This document shows positions 41,011 to 50,384 of a DNA stretch of 64,000 nucleotides, piece by piece (the stretch's first letter is position 1; every line of letters begins with the position of its first letter). A program made the position numbers and the translations under genes. Source of the stretch: Demequina sp. NBRC 110051 (GTDB taxonomy: Bacteria > Actinomycetota > Actinomycetes > Actinomycetales > Demequinaceae); the NCBI RefSeq assembly GCF_002090055.1, contig NZ_BBRH01000010.1, positions 62,001 to 126,000 on the forward strand. The letters run 5' to 3'. Under the pieces are notes generated by a model. The model was not told the origin of the DNA, did not search any database, and was given only the letters and a program-made list of their open reading frames with translations.

Positions 41011-43464
41011 TTAGCCGATGCCCGTGACCGGGGTCGGGAGCGCCGTACCCGAGCCGTCGCGCCGTCCGTGATCCTCGGGCAGCGCGACCTCCTGGCCGGC
41101 GCCCGACGTCGCCTTGGCGGGGGCCGAGCCCACCCAGGCAATCTGGAGCGAGTCTTCGCCCTTAAGGAACCGGTGGGCGCGCACGCCACTGGTCGCGCGA
41201 CCCTTCGCGGGGTACTCGCTGAAGGCCGTCACCTTCGCGGAGCCAGGCACGGTGCCAGGAAGCGCGGTGGACGAGCCGGAGACGGTGACCACCACCGCGT
41301 CGTGGGCGTTGCGCACCACACCGAAGAACACGACCTTGACGCCGTCATCCAGGTTGATGCCGGCCACGCCGCCACCGGAGCGACCCTGGGCGCGCACCTT
41401 GTCCGCCGCGAAGCGCAACAGGGCAGCCTGGTCGGAGACGAACACCAGCTCGGAGCTGTCGGGTGCGGGTGCGGCGCCGACCAGGCGGTCGCCGTCGCGC
41501 AGCGAGATGACCTCCCAGGCGTCCTTATTCGGAGCCGGCTCCGGCTTGACCCGCTTGACCACGCCATCGGCCGTTCCGAGCGCGAGCGGCACGTCGGAAT
41601 CGAGCGACACCAACGCGATCGGCTCCTCACCCTTGTCAAGCGTCAGGTGCTCCGCCAGGGGAGAGCCGCCGCCCAGCGACGGCGGCTCGCTCGTGGGCGC
41701 CAGCGCGGACAGCTCCATCATCGACAGGCGCAGCACACGACCGGCGGAGGTCACCACGCCAATATCCGCACGCGTCGACGTGTGGAGGACCGAGCGCAGC
41801 ACGTCATGCGAGCTACGACGTCCCTCACGCGCCGGGGCCTCGTCGTCAGTCGTGCGAGCGACCAGGCCGGTGGTCGACAGCAGCGCGTAGCAGGGGGTGT
41901 CCTCGATCTCGAGCGACGCGGGGGCCGCCTTGCCTGCGCGGCCGGTGCCCGCGCCAGGGGCGGCGAGCGCGGCCGCGGACGTGACCGCCCCTGCCTCGGC
42001 CAACAGGATCGTGCGGCGAGGCGTACCGTGCTCGGCGGCAGCGGCGTCCATCTCGGCACCCACGACGGCACGCAGCGCACGGTCCGAGCCGAGGATCTCT
42101 TCGAGTTCCGCGATCTCGGCGAGCAGTTGTGCCTTCTCGTTCTCGAGCTCGAGGCGCGAGAACTTGGTGAGGCGACGTAGGCGCAGCTCGAGGATGTATT
42201 CGGCCTGGATCTCCGACAGGTCGAAGGCGGTCATGAGGCGCTCGCGCGCCTCCGCGGTGTCCTCGGACGAGCGGATGATCTGGATGACGTCGTCGATGTC
42301 GAGGATCGCGATCAGCAGGCCGTCGACGAGGTGGAGGCGGTCGCGGCGGGCCTGGAGGCGGTGCTCCGAACGGCGACGGGTGACGTCCAGGCGGTGGCCC
42401 ACCCAGACCTGCAGCATCTCCTTGAGGCCCATGGTGCGCGGCTGTCCCTCGACGAGCGCGAGATTGTTCATCGAGAACGACTCTTCGAGCGGGGTGAGCT
42501 TGTACAGGCGCTCAAGCACGGCATCGGGATTGAAGCCGTTCTTGATCTCGATGACCAGGCGCAGGCCGTGGTGGCGATCCGTGAGGTCTGTGACGGCGGT
42601 GATGCCCTGGAGCTTCTTCGCGGAAACCGCGTCCTTGATCTTTTCGATCACGCGCTCGGGTCCCACCAGGTAGGGAAGCTCGGTGACGACGATGCCCTGG
42701 CGGCGGGCGGTGACCTTCTCGACGCGGGTCGTGGCGCGGGTGATGAACTTGCCGCGGCCGGTCTCGTAGGCCTCGCGCACGCCCTCGAGGCCCACGATCT
42801 TGCCGCCACCGGGAAGGTCGGGACCGGGGACGAACCGCATGAGCTCGTCGAGCCCCGCGGACGGGTTGTCCAGCAGGTGACGCGCGGCGGAGATGACCTC
42901 GATGAGGTTGTGGGGCGCCATGTTGGTCGCCATGCCCACGGCGATGCCGGACGCGCCGTTGACCAGGAGATTGGGTAGCGCAGCCGGGAGGACCTCGGGC
43001 TGCGTGAGCTTGTTGTCGTAGTTGGGGACACGGTCCACGACGTTCTCGTCGAGGTCCGCGACCATCGCCATCGACGCCTTGGCCAGGCGCGCCTCGGTGT
43101 AACGCGCGGCTGCGGGGCCGTCGTCGAGTGAACCGAAGTTGCCGTGACCGTCCACGAGCGGCAGGCGCAGCGAGAACGGCTGCGCCATGCGCACCAACGC
43201 GTCATAGATGGCGCTGTCGCCGTGCGGGTGGTACTTACCCATGACCTCGCCGACCACACGCGAGGACTTCACGTGACCTCGGTCGGGGCGCAGCCCCATG
43301 TCGCCCATCGCGTAGATGATGCGGCGCTGCACGGGCTTCAGTCCGTCGCGCGCGTCCGGCAGGGCGCGCGAATAGATCACCGAGTACGCATACTCGAGGA
43401 ACGAGGTCTCCATCTCAGCGCTGACGTCGATGTCGACAATCTGGCTCTCGGGCGCGACGGCCAT
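41011..43464 (-). CDS. parC: Type IIA topoisomerase subunit A, second copy (ParC/GyrA2-like)
   Basis: DNA breakage-reunion subunit paired with the parE-like gene. 817 residues from the ATG at 43464 (AGGAG 6 nt upstream). Winged-helix core: [15 protein letters not shown], quinolone-region [17 protein letters not shown], catalytic tyrosine in AARYTEARL. Tower and coiled coil follow ([20 protein letters not shown]). The C-terminal beta-pinwheel is irregular and lacks a GyrA-box QRRGGKG, consistent with decatenation rather than supercoiling; this functional split is inferred. An Ala/Gly-rich insert lies near residue 510-535. Confidence 0.9.
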   Translation of the reverse strand: MAVAPESQIVDIDVSAEMETSFLEYAYSVIYSRALPDARDGLKPVQRRIIYAMGDMGLRPDRGHVKSSRVVGEVMGKYHPHGDSAIYDALVRMAQPFSLRLPLVDGHGNFGSLDDGPAAARYTEARLAKASMAMVADLDENVVDRVPNYDNKLTQPEVLPAALPNLLVNGASGIAVGMATNMAPHNLIEVISAARHLLDNPSAGLDELMRFVPGPDLPGGGKIVGLEGVREAYETGRGKFITRATTRVEKVTARRQGIVVTELPYLVGPERVIEKIKDAVSAKKLQGITAVTDLTDRHHGLRLVIEIKNGFNPDAVLERLYKLTPLEESFSMNNLALVEGQPRTMGLKEMLQVWVGHRLDVTRRRSEHRLQARRDRLHLVDGLLIAILDIDDVIQIIRSSEDTAEARERLMTAFDLSEIQAEYILELRLRRLTKFSRLELENEKAQLLAEIAELEEILGSDRALRAVVGAEMDAAAAEHGTPRRTILLAEAGAVTSAAALAAPGAGTGRAGKAAPASLEIEDTPCYALLSTTGLVARTTDDEAPAREGRRSSHDVLRSVLHTSTRADIGVVTSAGRVLRLSMMELSALAPTSEPPSLGGGSPLAEHLTLDKGEEPIALVSLDSDVPLALGTADGVVKRVKPEPAPNKDAWEVISLRDGDRLVGAAPAPDSSELVFVSDQAALLRFAADKVRAQGRSGGGVAGINLDDGVKVVFFGVVRNAHDAVVVTVSGSSTALPGTVPGSAKVTAFSEYPAKGRATSGVRAHRFLKGEDSLQIAWVGSAPAKATSGAGQEVALPEDHGRRDGSGTALPTPVTGIG

Positions 43465-43572
43465 GGGTCTCCTGATCTCACGGGGGTCTGTGACTGTCGG
43501 CCATTGTCTCGCACCCCGCCAACGCCGGAGCACAGGCCACGCGGGCAGGTGGCTACACGCACGCCAAGGTGG

Positions 43573-43578
43573 AACAAT
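43573..43578 (+). promoter_or_regulatory. -10-like hexamer of the DUF5998-type gene
   Basis: AACAAT, 7 nt before the ATG at 43586; a more upstream ATG (43577) lies within it. Confidence 0.4.
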
Positions 43579-43585
43579 GACCCCC

Positions 43586-44152
43586 ATGTCTCACACGCTC
43601 GACCAGGCCGTCGCCGTCGCCGGGTATTACCCGGCCCTTGCCAACTCCGTGCTGCGCAGGGCGATCGGCGACGAGACCGTCCAGGCACACTTTGTCCACG
43701 CCGAGACCACGTTCGACGACCGCGAGGTCCGCCGCCACATGACCGTGCTGGTCCTCACGGACACCCGCCTGCTGCGTATGCACATCGACGACGGCGCCGG
43801 GCACTCTGCGGAAGGCGCGCACGAGGCCTCCGCGACCATCGAGACAGCCATGCTCACGGCCGTCACCCACACGGCGATGACCCACGTGGTGCACCACCCC
43901 GAGCACTTCGCCGACGGCGACGCACCCAGCGAGCTGGTCCTGGCCGTCGGCTGGGGAGTGCACTCGCGCATCGAGCTCGAGCCGGCCTCCTGTGGCGACG
44001 AGAACTGCGAGGCCGACCACGGCTACACCGGCGGCATTACCGGCGACGACACGCTGGTGCGTGCGAGCGCCATCGCCGACGGCGAGGAGACGGTCCGCGC
44101 CCTCGAGGACTTCGCCGACGCGCTCCAGCGGGCACTCGGCCGGCGCGGGTGA
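43586..44152 (+). CDS. DUF5998-type conserved protein
   Basis: 188-residue soluble protein. I recognise the layout [28 protein letters not shown] followed by [27 protein letters not shown] as an actinobacterial family, DUF5998 as far as I recall. A cysteine-containing loop ([15 protein letters not shown]) could bind metal. The C-terminal helix is acidic. First of three genes coupled by 4-bp GTGA overlaps with a phosphodiesterase and an alpha/beta hydrolase. Function unknown. Confidence 0.65.
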   Translation: MSHTLDQAVAVAGYYPALANSVLRRAIGDETVQAHFVHAETTFDDREVRRHMTVLVLTDTRLLRMHIDDGAGHSAEGAHEASATIETAMLTAVTHTAMTHVVHHPEHFADGDAPSELVLAVGWGVHSRIELEPASCGDENCEADHGYTGGITGDDTLVRASAIADGEETVRALEDFADALQRALGRRG

Positions 44153-45321
44153 GCCTCGCCGACCGTCTGGCGGCCGCGGGCCTGAGCCTGCCCGACTACG
44201 GTCGCCGGGACCTGGGCGCCGTTCTTTCTGGCGCTCTCGCGAGCGTCGGTGCGGCCGATGCCGTGGCCGGCCGGGACGCGAAGGCCGACCAGTCTCGGCT
44301 GGGCCTGGGCAGCTGCCGCCACGTCGTGGTGGTGCTGCTCGACGGCCTGGGAAAGCTCCAGTTCGCGCCCTGGCAGGGGCACACGCCGTTTTTGCGCTCT
44401 GTCGCCCGCAAGAGCCTGACCTCGGGCTATCCCTCAACCACGGCATCGTCCCTCGCCCTGCTCGGTACGGGACGTCCGGCCGGGCAGACGGGCATGCTGG
44501 GCTACACGGTCCGCAATCCCCGCACGGGAGCGCTCGCCAACCTGGTGTCGTGGCACGGCGCGTATGACGCGCACGAGTGGCAGCCCTACCCCAGCCTCCT
44601 CGAGACCGGAACCGCCGCGGGGATCCATGTCACCGCGATCGGCAAGCAGCGCTTCGCGGGATCGGGGCTGACCCTCGCCGCCCTGCGCGGCGGCACCTTC
44701 GTCGGCGCCGAGGGCATCGATGCTCGTGTGGACGCCGCGCTCCAAGCCGCCAAGAAGCCCGGCGTGACGTACCTGTACTGGGCCGAGATCGACAAAGCGG
44801 GTCACCATCACGGCTGGGGCTCCGACGCGTGGATCGCCGAGCTCGAGGAGGCCGAGCGCGGCCTGCGCCGGCTCGCCGCATCCCTCCCGCGCGGCACGGC
44901 CATGGTGGCGACGGCGGATCACGGCATGGTGAACATCGCCGGCGCGCCGCGCTGGGACGTGGCGACCGATCCGGTCCTCGGCGAGGGCGTCGCACTGGTG
45001 GCCGGCGAGCCCCGAGCCCTGCACGTGCACCTTCGCGACGGCGAGAGCGTCGATGTCGTCGCGGCGCGATGGTCCGAGCACCTGGGGGAGGCGGCCGTCG
45101 TCGCGACCAGGGACGAGGCCCGCGCGGCAGGGCTGTTCGGCGTCATGGATCCTCACGTCGAGGAACGCGTGGGCGACCTGGTGGTGGCGATGACGGGCCG
45201 GGCAACCGTGGTGGACTCGCGCACGCAGTCGCCGGCGTCGCTTGAGCTGGTGGGCGTCCACGGCTCGCTGACGCCCGAGGAACTGCAGGTGCCGCTCTTC
45301 GTGGCCGAGGGCGCCTCGTGA
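44149..45321 (+). CDS. Alkaline phosphatase/nucleotide pyrophosphatase family protein
   Basis: 390-residue metal-dependent phosphodiesterase of the NPP/type I phosphodiesterase superfamily. Metal and nucleophile residues: VVVLLDGLG (Asp), YPSTTASSLALLGTG (Thr nucleophile), YWAEIDKAGHHHG (Asp, His), VATADHGMV (Asp-His), and a late His in LVGVHGSL. No signal peptide, so it is probably cytosolic. GTG start overlaps the preceding stop by 4 bp. Natural substrate unknown. Confidence 0.85.
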   Translation: MSLADRLAAAGLSLPDYGRRDLGAVLSGALASVGAADAVAGRDAKADQSRLGLGSCRHVVVVLLDGLGKLQFAPWQGHTPFLRSVARKSLTSGYPSTTASSLALLGTGRPAGQTGMLGYTVRNPRTGALANLVSWHGAYDAHEWQPYPSLLETGTAAGIHVTAIGKQRFAGSGLTLAALRGGTFVGAEGIDARVDAALQAAKKPGVTYLYWAEIDKAGHHHGWGSDAWIAELEEAERGLRRLAASLPRGTAMVATADHGMVNIAGAPRWDVATDPVLGEGVALVAGEPRALHVHLRDGESVDVVAARWSEHLGEAAVVATRDEARAAGLFGVMDPHVEERVGDLVVAMTGRATVVDSRTQSPASLELVGVHGSLTPEELQVPLFVAEGAS

Positions 45322-45899
45322 CCGTGAGCTGGGGCGCCATCAGCGCTGCGACGCCGCTGGTCATTGTCCCGGGCTTGGGAGACTCCGGCGCGGCTCACTG
45401 GCAGTCCCTGTGGCAGTCCGCGCACCCCCGTGCGGTGCGCACGGCGCCCGCGAGCTGGGACGCGCCCGACGTCGACGACTGGATCTCCGCCGTGGATGTG
45501 GCGGCCACGTCGTCCGTGGCAGCGACCGGGGAGTTGCCGCTGCTCGTGGCGCACTCGCTCGGCACCTATGCGGCGGCCTGGTGGCTCGCGGCTCACCCCG
45601 GCCGTGCGCGGGCCGCTCTGCTGGTGGCGCCTCCCGATCCCGGGCGCGACGATGCCCCGGAGGCCATTCGCGGATTCCACCGCGAGGCGCTGCCACGCAT
45701 CCCGGTGCCGGCCGTTGCGGTCGCCAGCACGGACGACCCCTACGGCTCGCTCGGCCATGCCAGGTGGTACTCCGAGCAGGTGGGTGCGCGGCTCGAGGTC
45801 GCCGGCGCCTACGGCCACCTCAACGACCGATCGGGACTGGGCTCGTGGGAGTCCGGCCTCGCGCTGCTCGAGGAACTCGCGGTCTCCACGAACGCTTAG
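45318..45899 (+). CDS. Alpha/beta hydrolase, RBBP9/YdeN family
   Basis: 193-residue serine hydrolase. The start PLVIVPGLGDSGAAHWQS is the RBBP9 signature; nucleophile elbow LVAHSLGTYAA, acid in VASTDDPYGS and histidine in GAYGHLND complete the triad. GTG start overlaps the upstream phosphodiesterase by 4 bp (GTGA), so expression is coupled. Substrate unknown. Its stop meets that of sepH with a 4-bp convergent overlap. Confidence 0.85.
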   Translation: MTVSWGAISAATPLVIVPGLGDSGAAHWQSLWQSAHPRAVRTAPASWDAPDVDDWISAVDVAATSSVAATGELPLLVAHSLGTYAAAWWLAAHPGRARAALLVAPPDPGRDDAPEAIRGFHREALPRIPVPAVAVASTDDPYGSLGHARWYSEQVGARLEVAGAYGHLNDRSGLGSWESGLALLEELAVSTNA

Positions 45900-46927
45900 T
45901 CGTTCTTCGCGCCGAAGACGATCTCGTCCCAGCTCGGCACGGACGAGCGCCCACGCTTGGTTGACTTGCGCTCGGGAGCGGGCGTCTCTGATGCCTCCGG
46001 GGCGCTCGAGGCGCTCGGAGCCGAGGCGTCCGCGCCGGAGGAGCGTCGCGCCGATCCCGCGGGGTGGCCCATCGAGCCGGCCGGGGGAGAGCTGAAGCCC
46101 ACGTCGGCCTGGCGCTGGCGCTGCACGGCGGGGCCGAAGCCCTCGAAGCCGCCGTCGTCGTCGTGATCGTCAAGGTCCTCGGGCTCCACGGAGTCCCGCG
46201 TGCCGCGGCGCGTGTCGAGGTCCTCGAGCAGAAGCTCGGTTTGCGTGGGCTCCGTCTCGAGCGGTGCCGGCATCGCCGGGCGCACCTGATCCAGCGGAGC
46301 GGCCTCGTCCTTGACCTCGCGCACGGCGCTGAGGTGGCGCTTGGGGATGGGGACATCGAGCAGCTCGGTCTCGCTGAGCCACCTGGACTCGTCATCGAGC
46401 GCGGTGACCGCCCGCGCGGCGTGGTCGAAGGCCCACTGGGCGCGCACGTTGCGTCCGTCGACCCTGTAGTCGGCCGCGACCATCCACGGTTCGTCGATCT
46501 CGCGCCAGGCGTCCCAGACCACGGCCTCGGGGTCCACGCCACGTCCGGCCAGGCGGTCGGTGACGAGGTCGCCCAGGACGGGGGAGTCGCTCTCGCGCCC
46601 AATACGCGTGCCGCGAGCCAGATCGGCGATGTAGGAGCGCTCCGCGAGCACCGGGCCCTCGTAGCGCTCGAGGAGCGCGTAGGGCTGGCCCGTGAGCTCT
46701 GACAGCTCGGCGGCGTTGAGGCCGCCGCGGATGCGCTGCTGAATCTCCTTGGGGCTCATGGTCGCCGTGCCGGGCTCGGCCTGCTCCTCGGTGCGGCGCG
46801 GCCGCACGGTCGCGACGGCGCGGCGCAGATCGTCGGTGAGCTCGAGCTCGAACTGCTCGCCCGACTCCGTGGCGAGCACCAGGTGGTCGCCGTCGTCTCC
46901 GGGTCGCACGAAGGAAAGTCGCGTCAT
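45896..46927 (-). CDS. sepH: Septation protein SepH
   Basis: Actinobacterial FtsZ-binding protein that promotes Z-ring assembly (known for Streptomyces SepH). 343 residues: N-terminal DUF3071 (RLSFVRPGDDGDHLVLATESGEQFELELTDDLRRAV), a helix-turn-helix segment (SPKEIQQRIRGGLNAAELSELTG), a long acidic/Pro/Ser-rich linker, and the conserved C-terminal motif SVPSWDEIVFGAKND. The ATG at 46927 is chosen by family N-terminus and a CACCCT hexamer 6 nt upstream (46934-46939). Diverges from the inositol phosphatase gene. Confidence 0.92.
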   Translation of the reverse strand: MTRLSFVRPGDDGDHLVLATESGEQFELELTDDLRRAVATVRPRRTEEQAEPGTATMSPKEIQQRIRGGLNAAELSELTGQPYALLERYEGPVLAERSYIADLARGTRIGRESDSPVLGDLVTDRLAGRGVDPEAVVWDAWREIDEPWMVAADYRVDGRNVRAQWAFDHAARAVTALDDESRWLSETELLDVPIPKRHLSAVREVKDEAAPLDQVRPAMPAPLETEPTQTELLLEDLDTRRGTRDSVEPEDLDDHDDDGGFEGFGPAVQRQRQADVGFSSPPAGSMGHPAGSARRSSGADASAPSASSAPEASETPAPERKSTKRGRSSVPSWDEIVFGAKND

Positions 46928-46933
46928 GCGATC

Positions 46934-46939
46934 AGGGTG
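46934..46939 (-). promoter_or_regulatory. -10-like hexamer of sepH
   Basis: Reverse-strand CACCCT, 6 nt before the ATG at 46927. Confidence 0.35.
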
Positions 46940-47011
46940 CCACGCGGGCGGGACAAATGCCGCTCGCGCCACGCGCGTGGCGGGAATCGTTGCGACGGTC
47001 GCCGGCTTTGG

Positions 47012-47017
47012 CAGGAT
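47012..47017 (+). promoter_or_regulatory. -10-like hexamer of the inositol phosphatase gene
   Basis: CAGGAT, 7 nt before the ATG at 47025. Confidence 0.4.
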
Positions 47018-47024
47018 GGCCGGC

Positions 47025-47849
47025 ATGGCGACTCCCCAAGAACTCCTGGACGTGGCACGCGCGCTGGCGAGCGAGGCGGGCGCCCTCATTCGCGACGGCC
47101 GGGCGCAGGCACAGGTCGCGGCCACCAAATCATCGGACGTGGACATCGTCACTCAGATGGATCTCGCCTCGGAGCAATTGCTGCGCGAACGCATCGCCCA
47201 GTGGAGACCGGGCGACGGCATCCTGGGGGAGGAGGGCGACGACGTCCCGAGCGAAACGGGCATCACCTGGGTGCTCGACCCCATCGATGGCACGGTGAAC
47301 TATCTCTACGGGATCCCGTACTACGGGGTGTCGGTGGCGGCCGTGAGTGGTCCCGCGAACACTCACGAGTGGCGCCTCGAGGCCGCCGCGATCAGCGACG
47401 CCACCGGCGAGCTGTGGTGCGCCGCACGTGGTGAGGGTGCCTACCGAGGCGACCACCGCATCGGCCGCCGTGACACCACCTCGATGGACCGCACGTTGCT
47501 CGCCACCGGCTTCCAATACACGGCCGCCAGGCGAGCCCGCCAGGGCGAGATCGTCGCGCGGCTCCTGGGCCAGGTACGCGACATCCGCCGCCAGGGTGCG
47601 GGAGCGATCGACCTGTGCCACGCCGCTGCAGGCACGGTGGACGCGTATTACGAGCACGGACTCAAGGCGTGGGACATCGCCGCCGGCTCGCTCATCGCGC
47701 AGGAGGCCGGGCTGAAGGTCGCCGGTGTCGGCGGAGGACCGGCCGACGAGGGGCTCGTGATCGCGGCGCATCCCGACCTCTGGGACGCGCTTCACGACGC
47801 GCTCATGGAGGCCAGCGCGGGGCCTCTCGCGGACGACTCGCGCGGTTAG
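47025..47849 (+). CDS. Inositol monophosphatase family protein (SuhB-like)
   Basis: 274-residue Mg2+-dependent phosphatase. Metal-site motifs: DIVTQMDLASEQ, ILGEEGDD, WVLDPIDGTVNY and the C-terminal HGLKAWDIAAGSLIAQEAG. In actinobacteria such enzymes make myo-inositol for phosphatidylinositol, but family members also hydrolyse histidinol or fructose phosphates, so the substrate is open. ATG at 47025 by promoter spacing; an ATG three codons earlier is in frame. It sits near dut and sigA as does suhB in M. tuberculosis (memory). Confidence 0.88.
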   Translation: MATPQELLDVARALASEAGALIRDGRAQAQVAATKSSDVDIVTQMDLASEQLLRERIAQWRPGDGILGEEGDDVPSETGITWVLDPIDGTVNYLYGIPYYGVSVAAVSGPANTHEWRLEAAAISDATGELWCAARGEGAYRGDHRIGRRDTTSMDRTLLATGFQYTAARRARQGEIVARLLGQVRDIRRQGAGAIDLCHAAAGTVDAYYEHGLKAWDIAAGSLIAQEAGLKVAGVGGGPADEGLVIAAHPDLWDALHDALMEASAGPLADDSRG

Positions 47850-47960
47850 GGTCGCGCGAACGGTGTTTTTGGGGCACAATGCCTGCGCCCGAGGGAACAA
47901 AACGCCCCCGCGCAGCATTGTGTACACGCATGTTGCACACTCGAAGGGAAGAACTGCCTG

Positions 47961-48260
47961 ATGGCAACTGATTACGACGCTCCCCGCAAGACCGATGACG
48001 AGATCTCGGCCGACTCGATCGAGGAGCTGAAGGCCCGCCGCAACGACAAGTCGTCGGGCGTGGTCGACGAGGACGAGACGGAGGCGGCCGAAGGCTTTGA
48101 GCTGCCCGGCGCCGACCTGTCCGGCGAGGAGCTCTCCGTGCGCGTCCTTCCTGCTCAGCAGGATGAATTCACGTGCATGTCGTGCTTCCTGGTCCACCAC
48201 CGCAGCCAGCTGGCTGAGATGCGTGGCGACCAGCCGATCTGCTCGGAGTGCGCGGCCTAA
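47961..48260 (+). CDS. DUF4193 zinc-ribbon-like protein
   Basis: 99 residues. An acidic N-terminal two thirds (TDYDAPRKTDDEISADSIEELKARR) is typical of DUF4193, followed by a C-terminal knuckle with FTCMSCFLVHHRSQLAE and PICSECAA, two CxxC pairs likely to bind zinc. GAAGGGAAG about 12 nt upstream serves as ribosome site. The family is near-universal in actinobacteria and also sits next to dut in M. tuberculosis (Rv2699c by memory). Function unknown. Confidence 0.88.
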   Translation: MATDYDAPRKTDDEISADSIEELKARRNDKSSGVVDEDETEAAEGFELPGADLSGEELSVRVLPAQQDEFTCMSCFLVHHRSQLAEMRGDQPICSECAA

Positions 48261-48273
48261 GCGGCCGTTGACG

Positions 48274-48723
48274 ATGGCTTCGCTCGACGTACTGGTCACC
48301 ACGACCGGCCCCGACGTCCCCCTACCTCGGTACTCGCATCCAGGCGATGCGGGTGCCGACATCATCACGCGCGTGGACGTGGATCTGGGCCCCGGCGAGC
48401 GAGCCACCGTCCCTACCGGACTCTCGATCGCGCTGCCCGACGGGTACGCCGCGTTCGTGCACCCCCGCTCGGGCCTCGCGGCGCGTCACGGCATCACCGT
48501 CGTGAACGCCCCGGGCACCGTCGACGCGGGATACCGCGGCGAGATCCAGGTCACGCTGCTCAACACCGACGCGACCGAGGCGGTCTCGCTCAAAGCGGGC
48601 GACCGCATCGCGCAGCTGGTGATCCAGCGCGTCGAGAAGGCCGCCTTTGTCGAGGTCGAACGCCTGCCGGGCTCCCACCGGGGCGAGGGTGGATTCGGCT
48701 CGACGGGGGTGCGCGATGTCTGA
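48274..48723 (+). CDS. dut: dUTP diphosphatase
   Basis: Hydrolyses dUTP to dUMP and PPi, keeping uracil out of DNA. 149 residues of the homotrimeric family. The five motifs are visible: DAGADI, HPRSGLAARHG, NAPGTVDAGYRGEI (uracil hairpin and catalytic aspartate), GDRIAQLVIQ, and the C-terminal arm RGEGGFGSTG. The ATG lies 13 nt after the DUF4193 gene. The 3' end overlaps the DUF3710 gene by 8 bp. Confidence 0.96.
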   Translation: MASLDVLVTTTGPDVPLPRYSHPGDAGADIITRVDVDLGPGERATVPTGLSIALPDGYAAFVHPRSGLAARHGITVVNAPGTVDAGYRGEIQVTLLNTDATEAVSLKAGDRIAQLVIQRVEKAAFVEVERLPGSHRGEGGFGSTGVRDV

Positions 48724-49354
48724 GACCCCCCAGGAGACGCCCGACGAGTCGTCCGCCGGCGCTATCCCCGACCCGCTCGCGGGACTCGAGGTCCTCGACG
48801 GGCCGTGGTCGGTGGGCGAGGAGTCCTCCGACGCGCGCTTCGTCGACTTTGGCGCGCTGCGCATCGGCGCCGTCGACGGCCTGCAGATGCGAGCCGAGTT
48901 CGACGCCAAGACGCGCCAGTGTGGCGCGGTCTCCGTGCGCTCGGGCGACGTCCAGGTCCAGCTCCAGGTCATCGCCGCCCCGCGCGGCGAGAGCCGCTGG
49001 ACCGACCTGCGTCCGCGCATGGCCGAGCAGCTGCGCGCCAGGGGCTCGCAGGTCTCGGTCGACGAGGGCCGCTACGGCCCCGAGCTCGCCGTCCTGCGCC
49101 CCCACAAGCGGCCCGACGGCAAGATCATCGCGATTCCCATGCGCGTGCAGGGCATCGACGGCGACCGTTGGCTGCTGAAGGTCACGAGCATCGGCCCCAG
49201 CGTGCACCAGGAGTCCACCCGGGCCCGCGTGGATGCGCTCATTTCTCGCTGTGCCGTGGCGCGAGGCGAGGGAGCGGCCGTCGCCGGCTCCGTCCTCACG
49301 CTGACGCCGCCTGCGGGATCTCCGGCACCCGGAAGGCCGGGAGGCACCGCATGA
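48716..49354 (+). CDS. DUF3710 family protein
   Basis: 212 residues. After a Pro/Glu/Ser-rich tail comes the DUF3710 core: GPWSVGEESSDARFVDFGALRIGAVDGLQMRAEFD, then VQVQLQVIAAPRGESRWTDLRPRMAEQLRARG. Beta-rich, soluble, no catalytic motif recognised. Overlaps dut by 8 bp and the next gene by 4 bp (ATGA), so all are co-translated. Function unknown. Confidence 0.85.
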   Translation: MSETPQETPDESSAGAIPDPLAGLEVLDGPWSVGEESSDARFVDFGALRIGAVDGLQMRAEFDAKTRQCGAVSVRSGDVQVQLQVIAAPRGESRWTDLRPRMAEQLRARGSQVSVDEGRYGPELAVLRPHKRPDGKIIAIPMRVQGIDGDRWLLKVTSIGPSVHQESTRARVDALISRCAVARGEGAAVAGSVLTLTPPAGSPAPGRPGGTA

Positions 49355-49629
49355 GCGTGGCGCCCGCACACCAGCGGATCGCCGATGCCGTGGCTCGCGA
49401 GGTCGCGACCGTCTCGGGCCGCATCGTGTCCCTCCAGATCGAGCCGCACGACGCGGCTCCCCAGCTCACCGCGCGGCTCGACGACGGCACGGGCAGAATC
49501 GACGCCGTGTTCATGGGCCGACGCGCCATCCCCGGCATCGAGGCGGGTGCCCACGTGACCCTCAAGGGCCGCGTGTCGCACGCCGAGGCGATGCCGCGAA
49601 TCTACAACCCCCAGTACTGGCTCGCATGA
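49351..49629 (+). CDS. Small OB-fold nucleic-acid-binding protein
   Basis: 92 residues. The segment GRIVSLQIEPHDAAPQLTARLDDGTGRIDAVFMGRRAIPGIEAGAHVTLKGRV is an OB-fold of the tRNA_anti/RecG-wedge type, ending NPQYWL as in the actinobacterial family (Rv2694c by memory). It likely binds single-stranded nucleic acid. ATGA overlaps on both sides couple it to DUF3710 and DUF3159. Confidence 0.82.
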   Translation: MSVAPAHQRIADAVAREVATVSGRIVSLQIEPHDAAPQLTARLDDGTGRIDAVFMGRRAIPGIEAGAHVTLKGRVSHAEAMPRIYNPQYWLA

Positions 49630-50384
49630 GCGGCGAGGAGCCGCAGCGCGAGGTGCCGGTTGACCACCACGAGCGGGCCGGCGACTCGGCGTCCGATGCC
49701 GTGCAGGCTGGGCCCGACGGCTCGCCACGTTCCGTGGGCGGCCTGGGCAAGGTCCTCGAATCCGACGATTTCAATCTGGCCGATGCCGTGGGCGGCTGGC
49801 GAGGCTTCGCCGAGGCCGCCGCACCAGGCGTGGTCTTCGTGATCGCGTACCTCATCGACGGCTCGATGCGCGTTCCCGTGATCGCGGCCGTGATCACGAT
49901 GCTCATCCTAGTTGCCATGCGGCTGGTGCAGCGGTCGTCCATCCAGCAGGCGCTGTCGGGCGCCGTGGGCGTGGGCATCGGCGCCGTGTGGGCGTGGCGC
50001 ACGGGCGAGCCCAGCGACTACTTCGCGGGCGGGCTGCTGCTCAATGCCGCCTATCTGGTGGGCCTGCTGATCTCGATGGCGGTGCGCTGGCCCGTGGTCG
50101 GCATCGTCGCGGGCCTCCTGCGCGGCGAGGGTACCGGGTGGCGTGACAACAAGCGCGAGATGAAGGCCATGCAGATCGCGACGGCGTTGCTCACAGCGAT
50201 GTTTGCCCTGCGCCTCGCCGTCCAGGTCCCGCTGTACCTCGCCGACCAGGTGGCGGCGCTCGGAACGGCTCGCCTGGTGATGGGCGTGCCGCTGTTCGCG
50301 CTTACTCTGTGGGCGGTGTGGCTCGTGGTGCAGAGCGCAAGACCGGCGTCAGAGACTCCGGATCCGCCTCAGCCGACACGATAA
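49626..50384 (+). CDS. DUF3159 membrane protein
   Basis: 252 residues. An acidic N-terminus precedes GWRGFAEAAAPGVVFVIAYLIDGS, then about six transmembrane helices with a conserved-looking cytosolic loop RGEGTGWRDNKREMKAMQIAT. This matches DUF3159, whose role is unknown. The last 83 bp run antisense into ceoC, and the overlapping C-terminal tail (PASETPDPPQPTR) is disordered. Its neighbours suggest, without proof, a link to ion or nucleic-acid homeostasis. Confidence 0.85.
   Translation: MSGEEPQREVPVDHHERAGDSASDAVQAGPDGSPRSVGGLGKVLESDDFNLADAVGGWRGFAEAAAPGVVFVIAYLIDGSMRVPVIAAVITMLILVAMRLVQRSSIQQALSGAVGVGIGAVWAWRTGEPSDYFAGGLLLNAAYLVGLLISMAVRWPVVGIVAGLLRGEGTGWRDNKREMKAMQIATALLTAMFALRLAVQVPLYLADQVAALGTARLVMGVPLFALTLWAVWLVVQSARPASETPDPPQPTR

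Noticed and set aside
44149..45899. Phosphodiesterase and alpha/beta hydrolase pair as part of a defence system
   Set aside because: Both are common housekeeping families coupled to a DUF5998-type gene; no sensor, nuclease or effector partner is nearby.
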